Origin: Flavobacterium foetidum
GTDB lineage: Bacteria > Bacteroidota > Bacteroidia > Flavobacteriales > Flavobacteriaceae
DNA: 64,000 bases
NCBI RefSeq assembly: GCF_004634245.1
Contig: NZ_SJTF01000005.1
Span: 248,001 to 312,000, forward strand
Reading direction: 5' to 3'
In this document: positions 1 to 10,400 of the stretch, piece by piece
Layout of the letters: each line of letters begins with the position of its first letter
How positions within the stretch are numbered: position 1 is the first letter of the stretch
Position numbers and translations under genes: made by a program
The notes under the pieces: generated by a model
Seen by the model: only the letters and a program-made list of their open reading frames with translations
Database searches by the model: none
What the model was told of the DNA's origin: nothing

Positions 1-1
1 A

Positions 2-3000
2 TTGACCTCAAAAATCAATACGCTTAAAATATTAAATCTTCGAAGCAGTTCTATTAAAAATTTAACTGGAATTCAAGATTTCATTGCTTTGACTGATCTG
101 CGTTGTGATTCTAACATTCTAACCACTGTAGATTTCAGTAAAAATACAGCTTTGACCAGTCTGAATTGCGACAACAACCAATTGACGGCTTTGGATTTGA
201 CCAAAAACACGGCTTTAAAAGATCTTAGTTTTTCCGTTAATAAAATTACCTCAATAGATTTAAGCAAAAATACGGCCTTAACTAGTATAACAGTTTATAA
301 CAATCCGCTTGCCGCATTAGACCTCAGTAATAATACGGCTTTGACATATTTGAGTTGCTGGAATAATAAACTAACTAATCTTGACGTCAGCAAAAATGTT
401 GCTCTACGGAATATCAGATGTGATTATAATCCGTTGACTAAACTAAATCTCAAAAATGGTAAAAACACGCTTTTAACCTCCGTAAATTTCGCTTACAATA
501 GAGATCTTTCTTGCATCATTGTTGACGATGTAGCTTATGCACAATCTAAATGGGGCAATCAGGATGATGTATATGCTTTGTTTACACCTTATGATTGTTC
601 GCTTATCACTCCCATTCCCGATGCTGCATTTGAAGACAAGCTGATCGCTCTTGGAATCGATACCGATGGTAAAAACGGTGTGGTATTAAATTCTAGTATT
701 ACCTCTATAACAGCATTAAATGTTTCTAACAGTGCAATTGCGGACCTTACTGGTCTTGAAGGATTTACTGGTCTAGTTTCCTTAGACTGTTCCAATAATT
801 CACTGAAAAGCATCAATCTTTCTAATGCAAAATCTTTTACTACTTTAGACTGTACAGGAAATGCCTCTCTTACTTGTATTCAGGTTGCTAATATCGCTCA
901 GTCATCGACTAATTGGAGCGTAAAAAAAGATGCCGCAGCCAATTTCAGCTTAGATTGTAATGCATATACCTTAATTCCTGATCCTAAATTTGAAGACGAA
1001 TTAGTACAACAAAAATTTGACGATGTTGTAGATGGAAAAGTACTGACTTCAAAAATAAATAAAATAAAGTCTATTTATATTTCTAGCAACAGCGTTCAAG
1101 ATTTAACTGGAATTCAAGACTTCACAGCACTAACAAGTCTCGAATGCGGCTTTAATCGATTGAGCAGTTTAGATTTAAGCAAAAATAAAGAGCTCACAGT
1201 TTTGAGATGCGATAATAATTCACTTAAGAGCTTGGATTTAAGTAATAATACTAAATTGAACACGCTGAGCTGTAGATCAAATCAGCTAACGATACTCGAT
1301 ATAAGCAAAAACCCAAATATATCGTTTTTGGATCTCGCTTACAATCAGCTTAGCAGTTTTGACGTAAGCAAAAATGCGAATTTAAGTTACCTTAATTGCA
1401 ACGGTAATAAATTGAAAAATTTAGATCTTAGCAAAAACATCGAAGTTTACTTCTTTGATGGTACTGGCAATAGACTCGAAAGTTTAGATTTAAGTAAAAA
1501 TACAAAGTTGCGTTCACTTTTTTTTACGAACAATAAATTGACAACTCTAAACCTAAAAAACGGTAATAATAGCAAGTTAAACGCCTTAGATTTTTCTGAA
1601 AATCCTTTCCTTGGCTGTGTCAGTGTCGATGATGTGACCTATGCCAACGCCAACTGGTCAGAAAAAAAGCAGACTCATAATTATTTCACTGCTACTGAAT
1701 GCTCGATGACAACCCAAATTCCGAACAATGCTTTTGAGGACAAACTTATTGCACTTGGTATCGATACCGATGGCAAAAACGGATTTGTTTTAAATTCCAG
1801 CATTAATACCATTTCAACATTAGATATCTCCAATAGTTCGCTTACCGATGTTCGAGGTTTAGAAGGATTTACAGCATTAAAAACTTTAAATGTTTCAAAC
1901 AATGCACTGGCTACTATTGATCTTTCAAAAAATAATGCATTAACTACATTAAATTGTGCAAACAACGCAACACTAACCTGTATTATGGTTGCTGATATTG
2001 CTGCTGCTAAAAAGTGGGCAACAACCAAAGATGCCAAGGCCGATTTTAGTCTAGATTGCAGAAATTATACACTTATCCCAGACGAAAATTTCGAGGCAAA
2101 ATTAATCTCTCTAGAATTAGATGATGTAAAAGATGGAAAAGTATTGACTTCGAACATTAATGCTGTAAAATATTTAACAATCTACTCTAGCTCCATCAAG
2201 GACTTAACCGGTATTCAAGATTTTGCGGCTCTGGTTAGCCTTACATGTAATGATAATGAAATCACTAAATTAGATGTAAGCCAAAATAAGAACCTAAATT
2301 ATCTCTACTGTCCGAACAATCAAATTACTTCTTTTGATTCCAGCAAAAACTCATTACTAGAAACATTATACATCAACAGCAACGCTCTGACTAAACTGGA
2401 GGTTAATCCAGAAATAAAAGAAATAAGATGTCAGAACAATCAAATAACAAGTCTGGATCTAAGTAAAACCACGCAACTAAACAGCATTTACTGCAGCAAT
2501 AATAAACTTACGAGTTTGAATTTGAAAAACGGCAAAAACAATCTGCTCTCGTTTCATAATTTTACCAATAATCCAGACCTTTCTTGTATTATTGTCGATG
2601 ACCCTGTTTATTCTTATAATAGATGGAGAAGTTCTAAGGATGCTAATGCTTTTTTTACAAATTTAGGATGCTCAGATGTAACTGGAATATACGATTCTTT
2701 GTTTGAGGACAAACTAATTGCGCTTGGTATCGATACCGATGGCAAAAACGGGACTGTTCTAAATTCCAGCATTCAAAAAATCACCACTTTAGATGTTTCT
2801 AATACCTCAATTACAAATCTGTCAGGAATACAAGGTTTTACAACACTAACAACTTTAGAATGCGGTAAAAACAAATTAAAAACATTAGATGTTAGCAAGA
2901 ATACGGCACTGACTTCTCTAAACTGCAACGAAAACCAATTAACGCAGCTAGATATTAGTAACAATGTGTCTTTAACCAACCTTAAGACATCTTCTAATCA

Positions 3001-4063
3001 GCTGACTAGTTTAGATGTAAGCAAGAATACCGCATTAACGCATTTAGATTTCAGTACCAATAAAGTAAAAGCTATAGATTTGACAAAGAACAAAGCCTTG
3101 ATTCAGGTAATCTGCAATGCAAACCAATTGACATCGCTTAACGTTAGCGAAAACAAAACCCTGACGGCTTTAAATTGTTCTTCTAATGTATTAGAAAGCC
3201 TGAATTTAAAAAACGGAAACAATAAGAACTTTACAGTAGCTGCCATAAATTTTACAGGCAATCCAAGTTTGAGTTGCATCAGAGTTGATGATAAAGCATA
3301 TTCAGACACTAACTGGCTTGCTGCAAAAGATGCATCGGCTGCTTACAACACTAGTTGCGGATTAAGTCTTCCGCCAAATAATTTTACAGTTCAGACAAAA
3401 GGAGAATCGTGCCTCGGACAAAACAATGGTGAAATAAACATAAAAGCTCTAGAAACATTGGCCTACACGGCAAGCATAAACGGACAAACGAAATCTTTTA
3501 CCAACAATACATTAAATGTTGCAGGATTAACACCTGGTAATTACACCGTAACGATTACCATTCCTGGAGAAATTTTTGAACAAAGCTTTAATTTGGTTAT
3601 CCCTAAAGGAATCACCATCACCGGAAAGTCTAGTATTTCATCAAAAAAAGTAAATGTCGAAATTACAGACGGAACAGCTCCCTATACGGTTTTTGTAGAC
3701 GGCGTCGAACAATTCCAAACCGATGATTCGAGCTTTTCGCTCACAGCAAAAAATGGCAGTCTATTGGAAGTAAAAACTGCAAAAGCTTGTGAAGGAAGTT
3801 ACACAGAAGATATTTATGGTTTGGATTTGGTTGTGGCAGCTTATCCGAATCCAACATCTGGAGCTTTCGAAATAGACTTGCCTTCTTCTAAAAAAGAGGT
3901 GGTGATAGAAATAATTGCTTTAGACGGTCGAGCGGTTTCAAACCAAAAATACAGTTTAGAAAACGGAACAGTTCAGTTAACGCTAGAAAATCAGCCAAGC
4001 GGTATTTACGTTGCGAAAATTCATCTAGGCTCTGTTAAAAATGTCAAAATCATAAAAAAATAA
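2..4063 (+). CDS. Secreted leucine-rich-repeat protein with T9SS sorting domain (5' end cut by window)
   Basis: Cell-surface or secreted LRR protein, probably adhesive. The protein is built from about 21-residue LRRs of the form LxxLDLSKNTALTSLNCxxN. These are grouped into modules that each open with an IPDxxFEDKL-like segment (near residues 203, 324, 572, 691 and 895). Two module types alternate: one with GIDTDGKNGxVLNSSI and one with DGKVLTSxIN. The first visible residues (LTSKIN) are the middle of the second type, so the TTG at position 2 is not a start and the gene continues upstream. After the LRRs, from about residue 1121, comes a beta-sandwich-like region. A type A T9SS C-terminal domain follows from about residue 1277 (YPNPTSG, then PSGIYVAKI, ending in a basic KIIKK). 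A lipoprotein gene follows after 2 bases, so the two are probably one operon. The ligand is unknown. Confidence 0.9.
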   Translation: MTSKINTLKILNLRSSSIKNLTGIQDFIALTDLRCDSNILTTVDFSKNTALTSLNCDNNQLTALDLTKNTALKDLSFSVNKITSIDLSKNTALTSITVYNNPLAALDLSNNTALTYLSCWNNKLTNLDVSKNVALRNIRCDYNPLTKLNLKNGKNTLLTSVNFAYNRDLSCIIVDDVAYAQSKWGNQDDVYALFTPYDCSLITPIPDAAFEDKLIALGIDTDGKNGVVLNSSITSITALNVSNSAIADLTGLEGFTGLVSLDCSNNSLKSINLSNAKSFTTLDCTGNASLTCIQVANIAQSSTNWSVKKDAAANFSLDCNAYTLIPDPKFEDELVQQKFDDVVDGKVLTSKINKIKSIYISSNSVQDLTGIQDFTALTSLECGFNRLSSLDLSKNKELTVLRCDNNSLKSLDLSNNTKLNTLSCRSNQLTILDISKNPNISFLDLAYNQLSSFDVSKNANLSYLNCNGNKLKNLDLSKNIEVYFFDGTGNRLESLDLSKNTKLRSLFFTNNKLTTLNLKNGNNSKLNALDFSENPFLGCVSVDDVTYANANWSEKKQTHNYFTATECSMTTQIPNNAFEDKLIALGIDTDGKNGFVLNSSINTISTLDISNSSLTDVRGLEGFTALKTLNVSNNALATIDLSKNNALTTLNCANNATLTCIMVADIAAAKKWATTKDAKADFSLDCRNYTLIPDENFEAKLISLELDDVKDGKVLTSNINAVKYLTIYSSSIKDLTGIQDFAALVSLTCNDNEITKLDVSQNKNLNYLYCPNNQITSFDSSKNSLLETLYINSNALTKLEVNPEIKEIRCQNNQITSLDLSKTTQLNSIYCSNNKLTSLNLKNGKNNLLSFHNFTNNPDLSCIIVDDPVYSYNRWRSSKDANAFFTNLGCSDVTGIYDSLFEDKLIALGIDTDGKNGTVLNSSIQKITTLDVSNTSITNLSGIQGFTTLTTLECGKNKLKTLDVSKNTALTSLNCNENQLTQLDISNNVSLTNLKTSSNQLTSLDVSKNTALTHLDFSTNKVKAIDLTKNKALIQVICNANQLTSLNVSENKTLTALNCSSNVLESLNLKNGNNKNFTVAAINFTGNPSLSCIRVDDKAYSDTNWLAAKDASAAYNTSCGLSLPPNNFTVQTKGESCLGQNNGEINIKALETLAYTASINGQTKSFTNNTLNVAGLTPGNYTVTITIPGEIFEQSFNLVIPKGITITGKSSISSKKVNVEITDGTAPYTVFVDGVEQFQTDDSSFSLTAKNGSLLEVKTAKACEGSYTEDIYGLDLVVAAYPNPTSGAFEIDLPSSKKEVVIEIIALDGRAVSNQKYSLENGTVQLTLENQPSGIYVAKIHLGSVKNVKIIKK

Positions 4064-4065
4064 AA

Positions 4066-4746
4066 ATGAAAAAAATTATATATCTATCCATCATTGCTCT
4101 GTTGGTTTCTTGTGGAGATGATTCTGATTCAGAAGTTAAAAATGAAGCACCATCGATTCCGCAATTAACATCGCCTGCAGACAACAAGCTATGCAACGAC
4201 AATAATGTTGTTTTTGAATGGAAAAAATCTACCGACAAAAATAATGATGAAATTGTTTATTTGATTGAAATAGCAACCGACAATCAATTTACAGAAATCG
4301 TTCAGTCTATCGAAAGTGCCTTAAATTCTGAAAGTATAGAATTGGATAAAAACACAGCTTACTACTGGAGAATTAAAGCTACAGATACAGGTGGACTATC
4401 AAGCGAATACTCAAAAATTTATAAATTCTACACAACAGGAGAAGCGGTTATTAATCATTTGCCGTTTTTACCCGAATTAGTCGCGCCTGCATTAAACTCT
4501 TTGCAGAATACTACGTCGGTATCTTTAAGATGGAATGCCGAAGATTCCGACCCTTCTGATTATGTAAGCTATGACGTATATTTCGGAACTGTAAATCCGC
4601 CGGTAACAAAATTGAGAGCAAACACAATATCAAGAAGCACCTCTGTAATGGTAGAACCTGCAAAAGAATACTTTTGGAGAGTTGTAGCAAAAGATAACAA
4701 TGGCGGTGAAACCGTTGGGCAAGTTTGGAGATTTAAAACCAACTAA
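4066..4746 (+). CDS. Lipoprotein with two fibronectin-III-like domains
   Basis: A 226-residue predicted lipoprotein. The N-terminus is a short signal sequence ending in LLVSC, a lipobox with the Cys at residue 16, followed by an acidic DDSDSE stretch of the type often seen on exported Bacteroidota lipoproteins. Two beta-rich domains follow, each with the FNIII-like YYWRIKATD / YFWRVVAKD strand (near residues 105 and 205). No catalytic motif was seen. It starts 2 bases after the stop of the LRR gene and ends just before a strong hairpin, so it is the last gene of that operon. It may anchor or partner the secreted LRR protein, but that is inference from position only. Confidence 0.8.
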   Translation: MKKIIYLSIIALLVSCGDDSDSEVKNEAPSIPQLTSPADNKLCNDNNVVFEWKKSTDKNNDEIVYLIEIATDNQFTEIVQSIESALNSESIELDKNTAYYWRIKATDTGGLSSEYSKIYKFYTTGEAVINHLPFLPELVAPALNSLQNTTSVSLRWNAEDSDPSDYVSYDVYFGTVNPPVTKLRANTISRSTSVMVEPAKEYFWRVVAKDNNGGETVGQVWRFKTN

Positions 4747-4765
4747 AGAAAGTGTAAATCATAAA

Positions 4766-4800
4766 AAAAACCATTTTTAATCTCTTTAAAAATGGTTTTT
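4766..4800. terminator. Bidirectional intrinsic terminator
   Basis: Perfect 15-bp inverted repeat (4766-4780 with 4786-4800), loop TCTCT, with A-rich sequence on the left and T-rich sequence on the right. It lies between convergent genes and can serve both strands. Confidence 0.8.
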
Positions 4801-4821
4801 ACTTTTTTTATGCGTTAGCAT

Positions 4822-5805
4822 TTATAAACTAAGCGTAACTGTCTCCGATTTAAACGACTCAAAAAAAGTGTAAGCTCTTTTCTCGGCATAGGAATAGGTT
4901 GAATTTCGGAGCGGGAAAGCACAATGTCCGCCGTATTTTGGCGTTTCAAGATAAACATATGCGCTGTCCTTGGCAATAGCTCTAGGATAACATCTCTCGC
5001 CTAAAAAAGGATCGTCGAGCGAATTAATGATTAGAACTGGTATTGCAATATTTTTTAGTGAGAATTCTGGAGAAACCTGCTGATAGTAATCGTCTCGGCT
5101 TGCAAAACCATGCAGCGGTGCTGTAAAATATTGGTCGACTTCATCAAAAGAAGAAATTTTGTCGATCTGATCACGATTTACAAAATCAGGAAACTGGGCC
5201 GCTTTGTGCTTCAGTTTTCTTTTAATGTCAATTGTAAAATTCTTTAGATATACTCTATTAAAACCTTTTTTGAGCACTTCTGCACTTGTAGCGATATGCG
5301 TAGGAACCGAAATCGAAACAGCAGCTTTTATGCGTTCATCGACTTTTGTCCACCCTAAATAATTCAGCAACTGCACACCGCCCATTGAATATCCGATAAG
5401 GTAAACATCCTCAAATCCTTTTCGCAAAACAAATTGAACCACCTCATCTAGATCATCTACTGCGCCATGATGGTAAAGTCTCGGAAGGCGATTCATCTCG
5501 CCCCCACAGGTACGATTGTTCCAAGCAAAAACCGAAAATCCTTTCTGTTCAAAATAAGACGCACAACTGTTGTTATAAGTCCTTCGCGAATCACCCTCCA
5601 AACCATGACATAAAATGACGGCTTTTTTAGAATCGTTGATGATAAAATCGATATTGATAAAATCTCCGTCACTTAACTCATGCTTTTCTCTAGTATATTC
5701 CGGAACATCAAATTTCTTTATCAAAGCAGCATAGATTGTAGAAATGTGCCTGTTTCGATGAATAATAGAAGGAAAATTATATTCTGATTGTTCAATTATT
5801 GGCAT
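4822..5805 (-). CDS. Alpha/beta hydrolase, YheT-like
   Basis: A 327-residue cytoplasmic alpha/beta hydrolase resembling the YheT group of predicted esterases. Visible motifs are the oxyanion HG (residues 67-68, LCHGLEGDSRR), the NNRTCGGE segment (residues 96-103) typical of YheT relatives, the nucleophile elbow GYSMGG with Ser140, an acid at Asp264/265 (NSLDDPF) and the catalytic His294 (YGGHCAFP). All three triad positions are present, so it should be active. The natural substrate is not known for the family. It is convergent with the LRR/lipoprotein operon. A -7-like element (TAGATTTG) lies at 5832-5839 on the minus strand. Confidence 0.85.
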   Translation of the reverse strand: MPIIEQSEYNFPSIIHRNRHISTIYAALIKKFDVPEYTREKHELSDGDFINIDFIINDSKKAVILCHGLEGDSRRTYNNSCASYFEQKGFSVFAWNNRTCGGEMNRLPRLYHHGAVDDLDEVVQFVLRKGFEDVYLIGYSMGGVQLLNYLGWTKVDERIKAAVSISVPTHIATSAEVLKKGFNRVYLKNFTIDIKRKLKHKAAQFPDFVNRDQIDKISSFDEVDQYFTAPLHGFASRDDYYQQVSPEFSLKNIAIPVLIINSLDDPFLGERCYPRAIAKDSAYVYLETPKYGGHCAFPLRNSTYSYAEKRAYTFFESFKSETVTLSL

Positions 5806-5831
5806 AATAAAAAATTTTATGGTGCTTACTA

Positions 5832-5839
5832 CAAATCTA
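5832..5839 (-). promoter_or_regulatory. Candidate -7 promoter element of hydrolase gene
   Basis: TAGATTTG read on the minus strand fits the Bacteroidota TANNTTTG consensus, 27 bases upstream of the hydrolase ATG. No convincing -33 element was seen. Confidence 0.4.
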
Positions 5840-5904
5840 AGAAATCAATCAATATGTAACTTAATACTGTCATTTTTATTTTTGCTTTTTTGCATATTTT
5901 AAAC

Positions 5905-5939
5905 AAAAAATGACGCCAGCAAAGGTTGCCAGCGTCATT
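5905..5939 (-). terminator. Intrinsic terminator after susCD
   Basis: On the minus strand a GC-rich interrupted stem (TGACGC/GCGTCA at 5911-5916 and 5932-5937, with an inner GCAA/TTGC) is followed by a run of T (5905-5910). It lies just past the SusD stop. Confidence 0.7.
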
Positions 5940-5986
5940 CAAACAAAAAAAAAAATAACTTATATTACAGTCTTAACGAATATTGC

Positions 5987-7411
5987 TTACTTCACATCAA
6001 ACCATAATTTGGTAGTCAAGAGGTCTCTTCCCTGTACTGCTACTGCTGCTTGGTAGCTATTGCCGTTTAAAGACTGTTCTGTCCCTGGATAGAAGAAACG
6101 TGACGGAATCTGTCCGTCTAAAACGGCATCGGCTCCAGCCTTCAATACTGGATAATCAAGTCTTCTCCACTCTGTAAAAGCATCTAGCCCTTGTCCGAAG
6201 AAAGCAATCCATTTTTGCGTACCAATAGATTTTGCATAATTAGACGCATCGTATTTTACAACTGCTTGATTCAAGTAATTAGAAATAACTGTTGCATCGG
6301 TAATTCCAAATTGATTAAAAGAAGCTGTTATCGCATTTTTATAATACTGTTCTGGATCTCCAGAAATATAACCTCTCGCGGCAGCTTCAGCAAGATTAAA
6401 CAAGGTTTCTGAATAAGAAACAATAACCGCTGGCGATGTTGATGTTAGAAAATAAGTTCCTGGTTTTGATGTCTTTGCAAAACCTTGGCTGTTAGCATTA
6501 CTATTAGACAATCCGTTTCCTCCGCCAACATATTTACCCACACTTGCATCTGATGGCAATTGTGCATACACCGGCAAGCGCGGATCTGAAAACTCATAAA
6601 GCTTATCTACCAAAGTTTTTGAAATACGAAAATCGTCACGAGTTTCAAACCAAGCAGAAGCCGGATTTTGCTGTGGTGAACTGATATACGTAAATTTGAA
6701 TGTATCATTATTGCTAGCTAGAACACCAGCAGCATCGCTTGTCGCATCGATTGCAGCTTGTTTAGCCAATACTGGCTCTCTGTCTGAGATTCTTAGTGCG
6801 ATTCGCAAACGAAGTGAATTAACGAGTTTTTTCCATTTAGAAATATCACCCTTATAAGCCAAATCGCCTGTTACACTTCCGCTTGCAGTATTTAATAGAG
6901 ACTGCGCGCGTGCCAAATCTTCTAATAATCCTGTATAAACTTCCTTTTGCGTATCGTACGCTGGCGTTATTTTCTGACCTGCTTCTTTATAAGGAATGCT
7001 GCCATAAGCATCTGTCAGCAGTAAAAAGGTCCAAGAACGCAAAGTCAATGCAATTCCTTTGTAATTTGAATTTGCCTGTGATTCTGGAAAATTAAGAATT
7101 GTGTTCAAATCTGTAATAAGAGTCGAATAGCCTGTATTCCATAATGAGGTAAAAGAAGTATTAGAAACATCGTATCGGTCTGGTTCTGTATACTGAATTT
7201 TCGCCCAATGTTGAACAAATAACAGAGACGAGTTAAAATTGCTTGCGTCTCCCCAATATAAATCGGCACCCTGTTTTAGTGTTCCTGTTAACAGATAAGG
7301 TGCCAATGGAGTTTCTGTTGCATTTGGATTTTTGTTAACATCATCCAAGCTGTCGCTGCAAGAGCTGAGTGTCAATGCAAATAGTGACGTATATAATAGT
7401 TTTTTGAGCAT
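5987..7411 (-). CDS. SusD/RagB-family outer-membrane lipoprotein
   Basis: Surface lipoprotein of a SusCD-type importer. It binds the substrate and acts as the lid over the TonB-dependent SusC barrel. The 474-residue protein has a signal sequence ending in LTLSSC (lipid Cys18), followed by the DDVNKNPN segment typical of the SusD-like group in which Asn-Pro repeats follow the lipid anchor. The rest is the alpha-helical TPR-containing SusD fold (for example the LRSWTFLLLTDAYGSIPYKEA region near residue 130). It starts 12 bases after the SusC stop, so the two are co-transcribed. No glycoside hydrolase, peptidase or sulfatase gene is adjacent, so the substrate (glycan or peptide) cannot be inferred. 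Confidence 0.93.
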   Translation of the reverse strand: MLKKLLYTSLFALTLSSCSDSLDDVNKNPNATETPLAPYLLTGTLKQGADLYWGDASNFNSSLLFVQHWAKIQYTEPDRYDVSNTSFTSLWNTGYSTLITDLNTILNFPESQANSNYKGIALTLRSWTFLLLTDAYGSIPYKEAGQKITPAYDTQKEVYTGLLEDLARAQSLLNTASGSVTGDLAYKGDISKWKKLVNSLRLRIALRISDREPVLAKQAAIDATSDAAGVLASNNDTFKFTYISSPQQNPASAWFETRDDFRISKTLVDKLYEFSDPRLPVYAQLPSDASVGKYVGGGNGLSNSNANSQGFAKTSKPGTYFLTSTSPAVIVSYSETLFNLAEAAARGYISGDPEQYYKNAITASFNQFGITDATVISNYLNQAVVKYDASNYAKSIGTQKWIAFFGQGLDAFTEWRRLDYPVLKAGADAVLDGQIPSRFFYPGTEQSLNGNSYQAAVAVQGRDLLTTKLWFDVK

Positions 7412-7423
7412 GATTTCGAGTTT

Positions 7424-10400
7424 TTAAAATTTAAGATTAAGATTAAGGCTGTAGCTTCTCGTTGTTGGCAGCGCTAAACTTTCCAATCCTTGTGCATTCC
7501 CGGTGTTAAAAGCCGTTTCTGGATCAATGTTTGGTGCATCTTTGTAGATAAACAATAAGTTACGCCCAACAGCAGTTAAACTCGCTCCTTCTAGTCCGAA
7601 TTTCTTAACCAATTTTTTATTGAAATTGTAGGCAAGCTTTATTTCTCTAAGTTTCACAAAAGTCGAACTGTAGATATAAGCCTCGCTGATATTGTATGAT
7701 CCTTTGTAATATTCTTGTGCGCTCACTATTTTGGTATTAGGAGTTCCGTCTGCTAAGACGCCGTTAAAAATCATTCCGTCATCATAAACCGTAGCGCCTC
7801 CTGGTGCAGTTGTTCCTGTTAACTGTGTTTTTACATCGCCAACATAATAGTAATTCAATCCTCCGTGCGCCGCATCACGACCTGGCATTGTTTGAGCCAA
7901 AACTCCTGTATAAGTACCTGTTCTGTTGGTTCCTGAGAAAATTTCTCCACCTACGCTTGCATCAACAAGAAACGATAATTCTAAATTTTTGTACGACAAG
8001 GTGTTGGTAACACCTGCTAAAAAATCGGGAGTATAATGCCCTAGAACTCTTTTTGTTGGATCGGCTTTTGGCAATCCGTTAGTTCCCACAACGATATTTC
8101 CGTCTGCATCGCGCTCATAAGCTGTCCCATAAAGTGCTCCATAGGCCTGTCCTACAGATGCCAATACCTCTACACCTCCAGAAGAACCGATTGTATAATT
8201 CTTAATCAATCCGTCATAATCCAGAACTTCTACTTTACTGATATTCTTAGAGTAGTTCACACCAATATTCCATTTGAAGTTTTCGGTCTGTACTGGAGTT
8301 CCATCCAATTGGACTTCAAAACCTCTATTATTTATTTTTCCTGCATTGATCAATTGAGAATCATAACCGCTAGAAGTACTTGTTTTAATTTCTAAAATCT
8401 GATCAAAACTATTGGTGTTATAATATGCTACATCAAAATGAAGTCTGTTTTTCCAGAAAGAAGATTCAATACCAAACTCAGTAGAACGTGTTGTTTCTGG
8501 TTTTAGATTCTCATTTAATTTCTTCTTAGAAGAAGTCTGAATCGGATTTCCGTCAAATGCAGTCTGGAAATTGTAAACTGTAGACAATTGGTAAGGATCG
8601 GCATCATTCCCGACTTCAGACCATCCTCCACGTATTTTTAGGAAATCCAAAGTGCTGCTTTTGATATTCAACGCATCTGTCAACACTACACTACCATTCA
8701 CAGAAGGATAAAAATAAGAACGGTTGCTGCTTGGCAATGTAGATGACCAATCATTACGTGCTGTCACGTTTAAGAAAGCATAATTTCTAAATCCAAACTG
8801 CGCTGAAGCATAAGCACTATACACTTTTAGTCTTGAAAGCGAATTTGATGAAGTCAAAGGATCTCTCGAATTGGTCAGTGTGTATAAATCTGGCACAGCC
8901 AAACGAGGTGCTTTCTGATAATTGTTTGCATCATTTCGGCTTCTAACGTTGAATCCTGCAAGAGCATCTAAACTAAAATCATCGCTAAGTTTTTTAGTAT
9001 ACTGAAAAATCCCTTCTGTATTTCTCTCATTTACAGTATAAGCATCTTCAGCATACGATCCAAATGGTGTTCCGTTTGTACCGTATTTAATGGTGTATTT
9101 TCTTCTATCATTGTAATAATCAACCCCTGTGCGGAATTTAAAATTAAGTCCTTCGGCAAGTTTTGCATCCAAATGAATGTCTCCGATTAAACGATTACGT
9201 TGCTGACTTGTAGTATTGTAATAAGCTGTCCAGTACGGATTGCTGTAATAACTGTTGTTCCAGTTTACATTTCTATTGTTTTTAAGTTCATTGATGTCTA
9301 CCTGACGTCCGAACCAAAGAAACTGCAACATTACGCCCGCAGCACGACCTCCCGAAGGTCCGCCTGGCAAAGCAGGAGCATCAGTCACGATATAGTTTGC
9401 GTTTACCCCTACTTTTATGTTTTCAGAAACCTGATAGTTAGTGTTAAGCGAAAAATTTGTTTTGTTTACTTCACTATTAGGCACAATTCCCAGTTGTTTT
9501 TGGTTGTTTACTCCTAAACGAAAATCTGATTTTTCGTTTGCTTTGGCAATAGAAATACTGTTGTCATAAGTAACACCAGTATTAAAGTAGTCTTTTACAT
9601 TATTTGGATGCGCCACAAAAGGAACCGCAACACCATTTGAGTAAAATTGCGGAATTAGACGGCCGTCTAGTTTTGGTCCCCAGCTTTCATCAACCCCATC
9701 ATTGATACCGCCTCCTTTACCATCGACATAACTGAATCTTCCGTTTGATCCTTGTCCGAACGAATTTTGGAAAGATGGTAAAATGTTTACTTCAGAAATT
9801 GTTAAACCTGAATTTATTGTTATCCCAAGTCCTTTCTGTCCTTTTCCAGATTTTGTCGTAATCAAAACAACTCCGTGTGCCGCACGAGATCCGTAAAGTG
9901 CTGCCGCATTCGGACCTTTTAATACCGTTAATGTCTCAATATCTTGCGGATTTAAATCGGCAATCGCATTTTTGAAATCACGGGTTGCCCCGCCAACGCT
10001 TCCTAATTGTGAGTTATCTACCGGAACTCCGTCAACCACAAATAAAGGCTGATTGTTTCCAGCGATAGAGGTTTCACCACGAATGATGATACGAGAAGAC
10101 CCCATGTCTCCTTGAGAATTTGTAATTCGAACACCGGCTAATTTCCCGCTAAGGCTGTTTAAGAAGTTAGTTTCCTTAGTTTCTGCCAGCTGATTTCCTT
10201 TAAGCGCCTGAGTAGTGTAACCCAACGATTTTTTCTCTTTCGAAATTCCAAGTGCCGTTACAACAACTTCTGATAAAGCATTTTGTTCCTGAGTAAGATC
10301 GATAACCACAGCATTTTTATCTACTACAACTTCTGCTTTTTTATATCCTAAATAGCTAACTACAAGGGTGTACGGAAATTTTTGTCCTGTCTGGAAAAAA

